DNA of 64,000 nt from Desulfatibacillum aliphaticivorans DSM 15576 (GCF_000429905.1 NZ_AUCT01000002.1:310001-374000), one strand, 5' to 3'. Counted from the first letter of the stretch, positions 35,552 to 44,298 are shown. A program made the numbers and translations. Notes: generated by a model from the sequence alone, not told the origin.

Positions 35552-36202
35552 CTATTTTTCCTGACTGGAATAGGCAATGAACTTGCCGATAACTTCAATT
35601 ATCTGCTCTTCGCTCAAAACATTGGGCTCGCCCACGGCTTTGGCTTTCAGGTAAATCTCCGCGCAAAACTCCATTTGCTCGGCCAAGGCGTATGCATGGC
35701 TGATGCCGGATCCGGCGGCCAGAGCGCCGTGATTGGCCAGCAGGCAGCCGTAACGGCCTTTCAGGGTTTTCAACGCGACTTCCGCAAGCTCCATAGTCCC
35801 GAACAGGCGATACGGCGCCACGGGAATGGTGGAGCCGCCGCTGTACGCCACGTTGTAATGGACCGCCGGAAGCTCCCAGCCCAGAATCGCCAGGGTGGTT
35901 GTGTTGGGGGAATGGGTGTGCACCACCGCGTTGATGTCCTCCCTGTTTTTGTAACAGATCAGATGCAGGTCGGACTCGGAGGACGGGCGTCGTGGGCTGT
36001 CCAGCACATTTCCGTCCAAATCCTGAACCACCACGTCCACCGGCTCCATGACCATGTAATCCATGGAACTGGGACTGATGGCCATGAGGCCTTCCTCCCG
36101 GTTATAAATGCTTATATTGCCGCTTGTGCCCACGGTAAGCCCCGTGGAGATCATCCTTTGACAATATACAACCACTTGTTCTCGTTCTTTTTCCAGTAAC
36201 AT
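35552..36202 (-). CDS. Class II aldolase, L-fuculose-phosphate-aldolase type
   Basis: 216 residues of the FucA/AraD zinc-enzyme family. The zinc-binding HTHS and a later His in the ANHG segment are visible, plus the phosphate-binding TSGNIS segment (SGNIS with Ser and Asn). It should cleave a ketose 1-phosphate into dihydroxyacetone phosphate and an aldehyde, or a related aldol. AAGGAG precedes ATG 36202. It is flanked by the FBA-like aldolase and glycerol-3-phosphate dehydrogenase. Confidence 0.85.
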   Translation of the reverse strand: MLLEKEREQVVVYCQRMISTGLTVGTSGNISIYNREEGLMAISPSSMDYMVMEPVDVVVQDLDGNVLDSPRRPSSESDLHLICYKNREDINAVVHTHSPNTTTLAILGWELPAVHYNVAYSGGSTIPVAPYRLFGTMELAEVALKTLKGRYGCLLANHGALAAGSGISHAYALAEQMEFCAEIYLKAKAVGEPNVLSEEQIIEVIGKFIAYSSQEK

Positions 36203-36244
36203 GGCTGCTCCTTTGCTTGTTTTTGCTCTCCCTGAAATATTTGA

Positions 36245-37093
36245 TTAGGCGGACGCAACGCCCATGCTGCCGGAGATTGTAAAATAAAACTCCAGGATTT
36301 TGTCCACCGCATTGTATTGATGAAATCCGGCGTTTCCTTTTACCAAGGGATTAAAACCCGCTTTGGTCGCCGCCAGATAGGCTTTGATGAGCTCCGTAAA
36401 CACGTTGATCTTGCAAATTCCGCCGGCAACGCATCGCCGGAGGTTGTCCTCGCCGGTTCCCGATCCGCCATGGAGCACCAAGGGAACGTCCACGGCCTCG
36501 TTGATGGCCGCCAGGCGGTCAAAATCAATGCGAGGCTCTCCTTTGTAGGTCCCGTGAAGCGTGCCGATTGACACCGCCAGGGCGTCCACGCCGGTTTCCC
36601 GGGCGAAAAAAGCGGCCTGATCGGGGTCCGTCAGGTTGCTTTCCTCCGCCTTGCCTTCCAGGCTGTTTTTATTGGCGCCCACGTGGCCGATTTCCGCCTC
36701 TACGGAAACTCCCGCCTGGCGGGCCGCCTGCGCCGTCTGCCGAGTCATTTTCCGATTCAGGTCAAATTCAAAGGCGCTGGCGTCAATCATCACGCTGGTA
36801 AAACCGGCAGCGACGGCCCGTAAGCAGGTTTGGACGTCCTTGCCGTGATCCAGGTGGAGGCACACCGGAACCGTGGAATCCTGGCAAAGAGTCCTGATCT
36901 TGCCTATCCACCGGTCAAAACGGCGGAACCGGTCAATGGGCAAGGGAGGATAACTGGCGATAATCGGGGCGCCGTATTTTTCCGCCGCTCGGAGATAATG
37001 CTTAAGCATGCCGATGCTTATAAAATCCGGAGCGATCACTGCGTATTTATGCTTTTGCGCAGGCGCCAATATTTCAGATAAGGTAACTAACAT
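36245..37093 (-). CDS. Class II fructose/tagatose-bisphosphate aldolase family protein
   Basis: 282 residues of the GatY/KbaY/FbaA zinc-aldolase family. The motifs are HLDHG (catalytic Asp and zinc His), EAEIGHVG, LHGGSG and KINV. It is similar in length to tagatose-bisphosphate aldolase. A second aldolase in the same operon means the cluster either handles two substrates or uses this one for a different cleavage product. Confidence 0.85.
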   Translation of the reverse strand: MLVTLSEILAPAQKHKYAVIAPDFISIGMLKHYLRAAEKYGAPIIASYPPLPIDRFRRFDRWIGKIRTLCQDSTVPVCLHLDHGKDVQTCLRAVAAGFTSVMIDASAFEFDLNRKMTRQTAQAARQAGVSVEAEIGHVGANKNSLEGKAEESNLTDPDQAAFFARETGVDALAVSIGTLHGTYKGEPRIDFDRLAAINEAVDVPLVLHGGSGTGEDNLRRCVAGGICKINVFTELIKAYLAATKAGFNPLVKGNAGFHQYNAVDKILEFYFTISGSMGVASA

Positions 37094-37124
37094 GAGCGTC
37101 TCTCAATAATCGTTGTTCGATTCC

Positions 37125-37955
37125 TTATTGGGCCAACTTTTCCAGGTTTTCCCGAATCAGATTGGCCAGGAACTCCCTTTCGCTGTCCAGTTTCCACATG
37201 GCCATGCGGAAGACGCCCAGCAATAAGGTCCATTTTTCAAAGCCGTCTGCGGAAAAGCCCATCATGGACTGTATGTGCTTTCGATACTGCTTTTCAAAGC
37301 CCTTGCGGAATATGGAAATGATGATTTCCATCACAAAGCTGTTGCCCGGCGCGGTTTCCGCATTGGCGAGCATAAAGGAAGTCATGGCCGCGTCCGCTTC
37401 GGGACATCCTTTCACCGCCTCGGCCCAATCGATGACGGAGTATCCTCCGTCATCCGTCAGCATGATATTGGAGGGGTGAAAATCCATGTGGCAAATTGCG
37501 TTTCCGTCAGGCAGGCCGTCCAGGTAGCGCCTGAGCAGGTCGAATTGCTCCGGCTTGATGGTCCCCTCGGGAAGCTCCGCGTGCGCCATGCGCCAGGCTT
37601 CGTCCTTGATATCCGGCAGATCGGGCGCCTCGCGGCTTAAAAAATCCGCATGCACGGAAGCCATGAATTTCGCCCCGGACCACAGGTTCAAAGGGTTGCC
37701 CAACTTGGCTTTCAACAGATCCTGTTTGCCCGCCCATTCGAAAAGAATGCCTTTGCGGCCTTTCATGTCCAGCATTTCCAAAGCCTTGGGAGAAGGAACG
37801 CCGGCCTTGTCTACAATCCGGCAGCGTTCAAACTCCTCCTCCACCTTCCAATCCGGCACGGTATCGTGCAGCAGTTTAAACACAAGATTGTCCTGCGTCA
37901 CGTACACGTCGGAAACCCGTCCCACGGCCAATGGCGTCAAGTCCTCAAATTTCAT
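37125..37955 (-). CDS. Aminoglycoside-phosphotransferase-fold small-molecule kinase
   Basis: 276 residues with the APH/choline-kinase fold: an N-terminal ATP lobe, the catalytic loop HMDFHPSNIM and the Mg-binding segment VIDWAEA. Known relatives phosphorylate choline, homoserine, 5-methylthioribose, fructosamines or antibiotics. GGAGG precedes ATG 37955. Its position between an alcohol dehydrogenase and two aldolases suggests it phosphorylates a sugar or polyol-derived ketose so that the aldolases can act. That is inference. Confidence 0.75.
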   Translation of the reverse strand: MKFEDLTPLAVGRVSDVYVTQDNLVFKLLHDTVPDWKVEEEFERCRIVDKAGVPSPKALEMLDMKGRKGILFEWAGKQDLLKAKLGNPLNLWSGAKFMASVHADFLSREAPDLPDIKDEAWRMAHAELPEGTIKPEQFDLLRRYLDGLPDGNAICHMDFHPSNIMLTDDGGYSVIDWAEAVKGCPEADAAMTSFMLANAETAPGNSFVMEIIISIFRKGFEKQYRKHIQSMMGFSADGFEKWTLLLGVFRMAMWKLDSEREFLANLIRENLEKLAQ

Positions 37956-37972
37956 AACTCCTCCCCCTAATT

Positions 37973-39028
37973 TTAAAGCAGCACTACTTTTTTCAATCCC
38001 TGCTTGTCCAGACTCAGATTGACGGCTTCCAGCACACCGTCCAGGCTGTCAAACCGGTGGGAGATCAGGCGTTTGACGTCGATTTTTCCCGCCTCGATCA
38101 ACTCCAGGGCGTTTTTGTAATCGTCCGGAGAAAACGATGACGTACCCGTGATGGTCAATTCATGATAATGCAAAAGGTCCGACGGAATCTCCACCGTGGA
38201 CCCGCCGGGCATGCCGCCGAACAAACTCACCGCGCCGCCGCCCCGGGCCATTTCCAGGGCAAGCAAATAGGTCTGGGCGCTTCCCACAGCTTCGAAAACC
38301 ACGTCGGCGCCCATAAAGCCGGTCTTCAACCGGATTGCCTGATTGGCGTTTTCCTTGGCCGAGTTGATCACCTCGTCCGCGCCGAAATCCAAAGCCTGCT
38401 CCAGCCGCTGGTCGTCCACGTCCACCATGAACACCTTGACCGCGCCCTCTGCTTTGGCAAGCTGCATCAAGATCAGGCCCATGGGGCCTGCGCCGATGAC
38501 GGCTGCCGTGGATCCCTGAGGAACTCCGGCTTTGCGAACCGCGTGCAGGCAGGACGCCACAGGCTCCACCAGGGCAGCTTCTTCGTAGGAGACGGCGTTG
38601 GGCAGGACCAGCGTCCGCAAATGGGCGCCCTCTCCGGGAACCTTGAAATATTCCGCAAATCCGCCAGGCTGTACAAAACTGCCCGGCGCCTTATGGCAAA
38701 ACCGGTAAGCCCCCAGCTTGCAGGGCGGGCATTCCAGGCAAGGATTGAAAGGCGCCACAGCCACCCGCTGCCCCACGGAGTAGCCAGTCACTCGATCGCC
38801 CACCACCGCAATCTCCCCGGCCATTTCATGACCCGGAGTCCAGGGAAGGCCGTAAAGCTCAATATAAAAATGTTTGCCGTGCACGCACGCCTTGACGTCC
38901 GTATAGCAAAGGGAGCAGGCGTGCATCTTGACCAGAAACTCATTTTCCCCGATTTCCGGGACGGGGATTTCCCGGACTTCAATTTCTTTTGGTATTTTGG
39001 TCAGGCAGGCTGCTTTCATTTTTTTCAT
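37973..39028 (-). CDS. Zinc-dependent medium-chain alcohol/polyol dehydrogenase
   Basis: 351 residues of the sorbitol/threonine-dehydrogenase-like MDR family. Catalytic zinc residues lie in ACSLCYTD and TPGHEMAGE. Structural zinc cysteines lie in CLECPPCKLGAYRFC. The NAD-binding fold is GAGPMGLILMQLAK, with an acidic residue (VDVDDQR) favouring NAD. ATG 39028 is used, since AGGGG sits eight bases before it; a TTG two codons upstream is also possible. It is the first gene of the cluster and is directly downstream of the GntR operator. Confidence 0.85.
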   Translation of the reverse strand: MKKMKAACLTKIPKEIEVREIPVPEIGENEFLVKMHACSLCYTDVKACVHGKHFYIELYGLPWTPGHEMAGEIAVVGDRVTGYSVGQRVAVAPFNPCLECPPCKLGAYRFCHKAPGSFVQPGGFAEYFKVPGEGAHLRTLVLPNAVSYEEAALVEPVASCLHAVRKAGVPQGSTAAVIGAGPMGLILMQLAKAEGAVKVFMVDVDDQRLEQALDFGADEVINSAKENANQAIRLKTGFMGADVVFEAVGSAQTYLLALEMARGGGAVSLFGGMPGGSTVEIPSDLLHYHELTITGTSSFSPDDYKNALELIEAGKIDVKRLISHRFDSLDGVLEAVNLSLDKQGLKKVVLL

Positions 39029-39045
39029 TGACAATCCCCTCTAAA

Positions 39046-39087
39046 AACTTCAATTTGATATAAAATTGACAAAATCAAATTGAAGTT
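39046..39087. promoter_or_regulatory. Operator of the divergent GntR/ADH region (14-bp perfect inverted repeat)
   Basis: AACTTCAATTTGAT (39046-39059) and ATCAAATTGAAGTT (39074-39087) are perfect inverted repeats separated by 14 bp. They lie between the divergent ADH operon and the GntR gene and overlap the GntR promoter. A dimeric GntR repressor bound here could control both directions. Confidence 0.75.
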
Positions 39088-39095
39088 GCTAAATT
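39066..39095 (+). promoter_or_regulatory. Promoter of the GntR regulator
   Basis: TTGACA (39066-39071) and TAAATT (39090-39095) with 18-bp spacing. The right arm of the inverted-repeat operator lies inside the spacer, so the regulator is probably self-regulated. Confidence 0.6.
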
Positions 39096-39147
39096 CCAGG
39101 TTGTTTGTCAATTAAAAAAATCAAACCTTCCGGCAAAGGAAACTTTT

Positions 39148-39876
39148 ATGGCCTTTAAAAAGGGAAACATTCCCCTCTATTTTCAAATCTATCTTCAGTT
39201 AAAACAGGAAATTATTTCCGGAGACCGCCCGCCCGGCTCGCCAATTCCCACCATTAACGAACTGGCGGAACAGACCGGCGTAAGCCATGGCATGATACGC
39301 CGGGCCCTGGAGCTTTTAGAGATGGAGTCCCTGGTCATAAAAAAGCCCCGCGTCGGCACGGTGGTCCGGGAAAGCCCGCAAAAAGCCCTTTGGGTTCCCA
39401 CTTCCTCCTTGGATGATTTCAGGCAACGGCTGGAGCTTGGCGCCATCCGATTTTTGTCGGACGGATTCGTCGATCCCCCCAACCGCGTCATGGGCCATTT
39501 TGACTCCCGGGAAGAGATGTTACAAGACGGAAAAATATACGAAACACAATTTTTGCTCATTTCCAGCCAGGATAAAAGCCGCATTGACCTGGCGAGGATG
39601 TTCGTCCCATTATGGAGGTACAATCAGATCCCGTTGGATCAATGGCGGAAAGCGCCCCTTGCGTCCGCGGCCATGGACGTAGACGTGGCCCGGATTCGGC
39701 AGGTCACCCGGCCCTGGTTTTGCGACCATTACGCCTCGGAGCATTTGCAACTGCCTGACGGCACGCCCATTTTCCACCGGACCATCATCGCCTACCTGCC
39801 GGACCACAAGCCCCTGGGCGTGCTGGAGCTGCTGACCAACATCAACGCCATGGAAAGGGAGATTATCTTTTCCTGA
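39148..39876 (+). CDS. GntR-family regulator (HutC/UTRA type)
   Basis: 242 residues. An N-terminal winged HTH (about 8-75) contains LKQEIISGDRPPGSPIPTINELAEQ and VSHGMIRRALELLE. The C-terminal half (about 85-240) resembles a UTRA ligand-binding domain, usually sensing a small metabolite such as a sugar phosphate. It is divergent from the ADH-kinase-aldolase operon and has a clear inverted-repeat operator in the shared promoter. It is likely the local repressor; the ligand may be an intermediate of the pathway. Confidence 0.85.
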   Translation: MAFKKGNIPLYFQIYLQLKQEIISGDRPPGSPIPTINELAEQTGVSHGMIRRALELLEMESLVIKKPRVGTVVRESPQKALWVPTSSLDDFRQRLELGAIRFLSDGFVDPPNRVMGHFDSREEMLQDGKIYETQFLLISSQDKSRIDLARMFVPLWRYNQIPLDQWRKAPLASAAMDVDVARIRQVTRPWFCDHYASEHLQLPDGTPIFHRTIIAYLPDHKPLGVLELLTNINAMEREIIFS

Positions 39877-39929
39877 TTGACCTTTTTTAATACCTCCTCA
39901 ACTTTCGGGATTACACGCAAAATGCTGTC

Positions 39930-40177
39930 GGATGAACCTGCGAAAAAGGGCATAGGATTCAAATCGGCGCAGCAATGGTTTATGCGCCTAAACATAAAGC
40001 GGGAAAAATCTATCGCAGAACCATCCGACCTACTCTCTACCCAGAGATATTTTGATTTATTTCAGTAGGTTTTGTAGGTTGGATGGTTCTGTGCATGATG
40101 CTTTTTGTAGCAATCCCGTGAATTATGCTTTCCCGAGTTTCGTTCTTCAAAAAAACCGTGCGCGCGCAGGTTCATCC
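39930..40177. mobile_element. Palindromic MITE-like element
   Basis: A ~250-bp imperfect palindrome fills most of the 369-bp gap (39877-40245). Outer arms are GGATGAACCTGCG (39930-39942) and its exact complement CGCAGGTTCATCC (40165-40177). Inner arms are at 40015-40033 and 40074-40094 and share CAGAACCATCC and ACCTAC with one or two mismatches. There is no reading frame of note. The nested arms resemble a miniature inverted-repeat element or a large structured RNA. Confidence 0.5.
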
Positions 40178-40245
40178 AACACTTTTAACCGCCAGCTATA
40201 CAGAAAGTCGAGTTACCTTTTTAGCTTTTAGCGAGAGAGGATGCC

Positions 40246-40836
40246 ATGAATAATTCGCCGAAACAAAAAGCCGCAGCCTGCGCCAGGGAGTCCTGCCAGG
40301 AATGCGAAATCAAGGGCGAACTTATTTGCTACGCCAGCCTGTCCGACCTGGCGGATTTTTTCGTCTTATTCGTCCAATGGGCCATTCCCTTTTTTGCCGG
40401 CATGATTTCCGGCGGGCATTGGTCGGGTCTGGCTGTGTGGGCCGGCTTGTGCGTGGTGTTTTTCGGATATGTCGAAGCATGGCTATTGTGCCGCCATTGC
40501 CCGGCGTACAAAGAGCCCGGCGCAACGCTTCGCTGCCACGCCAATTGGGGGCTGCCCAAACTTCCCGCGTACAATCCCAAGCCCATGGCCCCCTGGGAGC
40601 AGGCGGCATGGCTGATTTACGTCGCCGTGCTGTTTTTGTATTTCGTTCCGTTTTTCGTCATCGGAAAACAATGGCTTATGCTGGTTTGGAATTTATGGGC
40701 GTTTTTTACCGCCGCCTGGATTCTGGTCAGGACCCAGTGCAACCGGTGCTTTCATTTGTCCTGCCCGGCCAACCGGGTCCCGGAAGACGTCAAACAGGCC
40801 TTTTACAAAAACTTTCCCGACCACGAGCCCAAATAA
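40246..40836 (+). CDS. Cysteine-rich integral membrane protein of unknown function
   Basis: 196 residues with about four membrane segments (about 35-55, 60-85, 120-140, 145-165). Cys/His motifs occur on the non-membrane parts: CARESCQECEIKGELIC near the N-terminus, CRHCPAYKEPG in the middle, and CNRCFHLSCPANRVP near the C-terminus. Ten or more cysteines suggest metal or FeS binding. It is convergent with the glycyl radical enzyme gene, separated by only nine bases, and sits next to a palindromic element. No family was recognised. Confidence 0.55.
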   Translation: MNNSPKQKAAACARESCQECEIKGELICYASLSDLADFFVLFVQWAIPFFAGMISGGHWSGLAVWAGLCVVFFGYVEAWLLCRHCPAYKEPGATLRCHANWGLPKLPAYNPKPMAPWEQAAWLIYVAVLFLYFVPFFVIGKQWLMLVWNLWAFFTAAWILVRTQCNRCFHLSCPANRVPEDVKQAFYKNFPDHEPK

Positions 40837-40845
40837 GCCTTTATT

Positions 40846-43257
40846 TTACAACCCCATGCTGGTCCTACGAATCATTTCCTCTTTCATGGCCGGGGTGAGG
40901 TCGTTGAAATAGGCCGAGTAACCGGACACCCGAACCAGCAAATGGGGATAGGCTTCGGGGTTGTCCCTGGCTTCGATCAAAACCTTGGGGTCCAGCACGT
41001 TGATCTGGGCCTGCATGCCTCCGCGCTTGAAATAGGTGGAGAAGATGCTTTTCATGGCCATGCAGCCGGCCGGGCTTCCCACGGTGTTTGCATCGAACTT
41101 GATGTTGAAATTGATGCCGTTATCCGTCTTTGAATAGTCGATGCGGTTCATGGAGTTCAACACGGCCGTGGGGCCTTTACGATCCTGGCCGTTGGAGGGA
41201 GACATGCCGTTGGACAGGCTTTCGCCATTTCTGCGGCCGTTTGGCAGGGCCGAGACCACCGTCCCCCAATACTCGTGCAGGGTGACGGAATAAACGCCCA
41301 CCGTGTACTTGCCGCCCCGAGTGCTTGTCTTTCCGTCCAGGGCTGCATTGAAAACGTCCAGGGCGTAGGCGGTCCAGACGTCGGCTTCGGGATCGTCGTT
41401 GCCGAACTTGGGCATATTCAACAAATAATGCCGCCAGCGGTCGTCAGCCAGGTTATTTTTCAGATGGCCGGCCAACTCTTCCATGCTGAGCTTTTTATCC
41501 TCAAACACAGCCTGCCGGATGGCGGCCAGGGAGTCCCCCGCGTCCACCAGCCCCACACATTGAATGCCGGAAAAATTGTAGCGCGTCCCGCCCCGGGTGG
41601 AGCAGGCCCCGTTTTCCAAACATCCGTCCAAAAGCATGCTGGATAGCGGCGTGGGATGATATTCCGCGTTGGCGATTTCGATGGCCTGCAAATCCTTCAG
41701 CAGTCGGTTTATGCCATGAAACATCTGAATTTCAAAGGCTTCCTGGACGTCCTCGATGCATGTCATCTGGGAGACGGGCTTGGTTTTGGCGCCTATCCGG
41801 GCGAATCTGCCCAGCCGCCGTCCCTGATTCAAGGCCAGTTCCAGGATAATGGCCGTATTGAACAAGGCCGCGTCCGTGGAGGAGAAGGATACCCCCTGAG
41901 CGACAGGCTCCACGCATCCCACGGGGGTGTAATTTCGGGCGTCGCCGATTTTCACGCCGTTTTGCTTCAGGACCGGAACAATCACCTCATCATTGTAAAT
42001 GGACGGAGAATTGGCGCCGTTGGAAAGAATGCCATAAACCTTGTCCAGGTATTCTTTGGGGGAGTTTTTGTGGACCCGGGCCGTGTAATTGGGCTGGCGC
42101 ATGCGCAATTCGTCCATGACTTCCAAAAAAATCATGGTCAGCTCGTTGGTGGAGTCCTTGCCGTTTTTGTGGGTTCCCCCCACGTTGACTATCTGGCCGT
42201 TAAAAAAGCCCCCATGGGTCCTTGTGATGTATTTGGAAAAAACCGGCACGATCTCGGACATCTTTACGGAAAAGGCGCCCGCAAGCTCTTTGGCCTCCTC
42301 GCGGGTCAGGAGGCCGGTTTTCAGGTCCTTTTCATAATAGGGATATAAATAATGGTCCATCCTGCCGGGGCAGACGGAGTTGTCCAGGCTTTCGTTATTG
42401 ATGGCGATCTGAGCGAAAAAGCAGCATTGCAGGGCTTCGCGGAAGGTCTTGGCGCCTTTTCTCGGAACCCGTGAGCAAACCTCGGCGATGCCTTTCAACT
42501 CCGCCGCACGATCTTCGTCCAATTCGCTTTCCGCCATTTCCCCGGCCAATTGGGCGTAACGCTCTCCAAAGGCGGCCAGCCCCTCGGCGGCTATCTTCAC
42601 GCTTTCGTAAAAATACCACTTGTCCGCGTCCATGAGGTTCTGCTTCTGGAGCTTGGCGGCCTTTGCGGCGATGCCGTCCGTTCCCAGGCGGCAGAGGGTT
42701 TCGTAATCCGGGGCGATATGGGAAATCCCGGCGGCTTCGTTGATGATGTAATAATTCCCCATAAGCTGATTCAGGACCAAGGAAAAAGTGTCCAACCAGG
42801 AGTCGCAGGTCTTCACGGCCAGCATCCGGGTGGCCCAAAACGGTGCGATGGACAGCAGGCGGGCCTGGTCCAGGCGGGAGATTTCCAGGGGGTTGGTTTC
42901 TCGATTGGGGAACTTGAACAGGTCCTGCATGACCACCAGCCCGTGCAGTTCCGGGAACAACAGCCCCCCCACCCTGCGGGAGGTGTAATTGCCCACAATC
43001 AACTCGCCGGGATGAATGGCGATGGAGCGGTTTTTCTGGGAGTGGGCCAGGGCCTCGGCCATTTGCACGTAAACATGCTTAGTCCGGTTGGCCTTGTCCT
43101 TGAAATATTCCGTCCACAATAATGCGCGCTCCGTGCAAATTCCCGGCGTTGCAGCCTGGACGGCTTCTTTCAGGCGGGTTACGCGGTCTTTTTTTTGAAC
43201 CAGGAACAGCCCGGGCGAGGCAGGGCGGGCTTGCTTTTTATTCGTAGACAATGGCAT
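40846..43257 (-). CDS. Glycyl radical enzyme (PflD/dehydratase-lyase type)
   Basis: 803 residues from ATG 43257 (GGAGG 7 bases upstream, overlapping the activase end by 20 bases). The thiyl-radical cysteine is C448 in GCVEP with the catalytic-base Glu450. The glycyl radical site is G779 in VRVSGYSAYF. The protein is of the size of glycerol dehydratase, choline TMA-lyase, isethionate lyase and related enzymes, not of pyruvate formate-lyase itself. No extra small subunits or signature of alkyl- or benzylsuccinate synthase is present. The substrate cannot be told by eye. No microcompartment shell genes are nearby, so the product is probably not a toxic aldehyde sequestered in a compartment. Confidence 0.88.
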   Translation of the reverse strand: MPLSTNKKQARPASPGLFLVQKKDRVTRLKEAVQAATPGICTERALLWTEYFKDKANRTKHVYVQMAEALAHSQKNRSIAIHPGELIVGNYTSRRVGGLLFPELHGLVVMQDLFKFPNRETNPLEISRLDQARLLSIAPFWATRMLAVKTCDSWLDTFSLVLNQLMGNYYIINEAAGISHIAPDYETLCRLGTDGIAAKAAKLQKQNLMDADKWYFYESVKIAAEGLAAFGERYAQLAGEMAESELDEDRAAELKGIAEVCSRVPRKGAKTFREALQCCFFAQIAINNESLDNSVCPGRMDHYLYPYYEKDLKTGLLTREEAKELAGAFSVKMSEIVPVFSKYITRTHGGFFNGQIVNVGGTHKNGKDSTNELTMIFLEVMDELRMRQPNYTARVHKNSPKEYLDKVYGILSNGANSPSIYNDEVIVPVLKQNGVKIGDARNYTPVGCVEPVAQGVSFSSTDAALFNTAIILELALNQGRRLGRFARIGAKTKPVSQMTCIEDVQEAFEIQMFHGINRLLKDLQAIEIANAEYHPTPLSSMLLDGCLENGACSTRGGTRYNFSGIQCVGLVDAGDSLAAIRQAVFEDKKLSMEELAGHLKNNLADDRWRHYLLNMPKFGNDDPEADVWTAYALDVFNAALDGKTSTRGGKYTVGVYSVTLHEYWGTVVSALPNGRRNGESLSNGMSPSNGQDRKGPTAVLNSMNRIDYSKTDNGINFNIKFDANTVGSPAGCMAMKSIFSTYFKRGGMQAQINVLDPKVLIEARDNPEAYPHLLVRVSGYSAYFNDLTPAMKEEMIRRTSMGL

Positions 43258-44131
43258 GGACGTCCTCCTTTTCAAAGGCCTCCCTGGCTCGGATCAAATA
43301 ATCCTCCGGGATGTCCCGGATGTAAAACGGCTCGGCTCCGGCGTCCAGGCGGGTGAGCTTGGACTGCCCCAGGTTGTGATAAGGCAGCAAGTGGATGCTG
43401 TCTTTGTTATTATGACGCAAAAAGGCGGCTGTTTGAAAGATATTTTCCCCGGAATCGTTCACACCGGGAATGACCGGCATGCGGGCCTGGACGGCGGGAA
43501 ACTCCTCAGCCAACAGGGAAAAATTGTTCAGAATGCGAGCGTTTGGCGCGCCGGTATATCGGGCGTGTTCTTGGGAGTCCATGAGTTTAAGGTCAAAGTA
43601 CACCAAATCCAATAGAGGCGTCAGGCTGCTCAGGACCTCGTATCCGGCCATGCCGCAAGTCTCCAGGTTTATGTGAATCCCCTCGGACTTGGCCAGGGAA
43701 AGAAATTCCAGCAAAAAATCCCCATGCAGGAGAGGCTCGCCCCCGGAAAGAGTGACGCCTCCGCCCGAATCCAGAAAAAAATCCCGGTCAGCGGCAATCT
43801 CCTCCAGCAGGGATTCCGCGTCCCAATCCCCGCCCACAAGGCGCAAGGCATCCTGAGTGCAAACCTCGGCGCACTTACCGCAAGCGTCGCACCTGTTCCT
43901 GTCTACGCGTTGGTCCGGCAGGCTTAAAATGGCCTCCCGGGGGCACGCCTCCAGGCATTCAAAACAGCCCACGCATTTTTCCTGATAAAAGGCGATTTCC
44001 GGCTTTGGATTTTGGGATTCAGGATTCTGGCACCACTGGCAGCGCAAGGGGCAGCCCTTGAAAAACAAGGTGGTCCTCACCCCCGGACCGTCATGGATGC
44101 AAAAGCGCTGGATGTCGAACAAGATAGCCAC
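43238..44131 (-). CDS. Glycyl radical enzyme activating protein (radical SAM)
   Basis: 297 residues. The radical SAM motif is CPLRCQWC near the N-terminus. Two extra ferredoxin-like 4Fe-4S motifs (CVGCFECLEACP and CDACGKCAEVC) follow at about 53-90, as in activases of non-PFL glycyl radical enzymes. The glycine-rich VTLSGGEPLL segment is the SAM-binding region. It lies upstream of and overlaps the enzyme it should activate by generating the glycyl radical at G779. Confidence 0.92.
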   Translation of the reverse strand: MAILFDIQRFCIHDGPGVRTTLFFKGCPLRCQWCQNPESQNPKPEIAFYQEKCVGCFECLEACPREAILSLPDQRVDRNRCDACGKCAEVCTQDALRLVGGDWDAESLLEEIAADRDFFLDSGGGVTLSGGEPLLHGDFLLEFLSLAKSEGIHINLETCGMAGYEVLSSLTPLLDLVYFDLKLMDSQEHARYTGAPNARILNNFSLLAEEFPAVQARMPVIPGVNDSGENIFQTAAFLRHNNKDSIHLLPYHNLGQSKLTRLDAGAEPFYIRDIPEDYLIRAREAFEKEDVHAIVYE

Positions 44132-44264
44132 GGGCGCCCCCCTGCATAATGGCTATTGGCGGCAAGGCAAAGGCCCCGGCGCTTTTCATCTTAAAAAAGA
44201 ATGGCGCCAAACAGGCCCTTGCGTTTCGTTTTGAATGATACCATGCAAGTGCATAGTCCGCAAG

Positions 44265-44298
44265 GGCGGGATAGGAAGACTGGCGGGATAGGAAGACT
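44265..44298. repeat. Tandem 17-bp direct repeat
   Basis: Two perfect, adjacent copies of GGCGGGATAGGAAGACT (44265-44281 and 44282-44298) in the 301-bp divergent gap between the activase and hisF. No gene or clear promoter was seen in the rest of this gap (44132-44432). Confidence 0.8.

Noticed and set aside
40846..43257. Alkylsuccinate or benzylsuccinate synthase
   Set aside because: No small subunit genes or chaperone are present and GCVEP (with catalytic-base Glu) is typical of dehydratase/lyase GREs instead.
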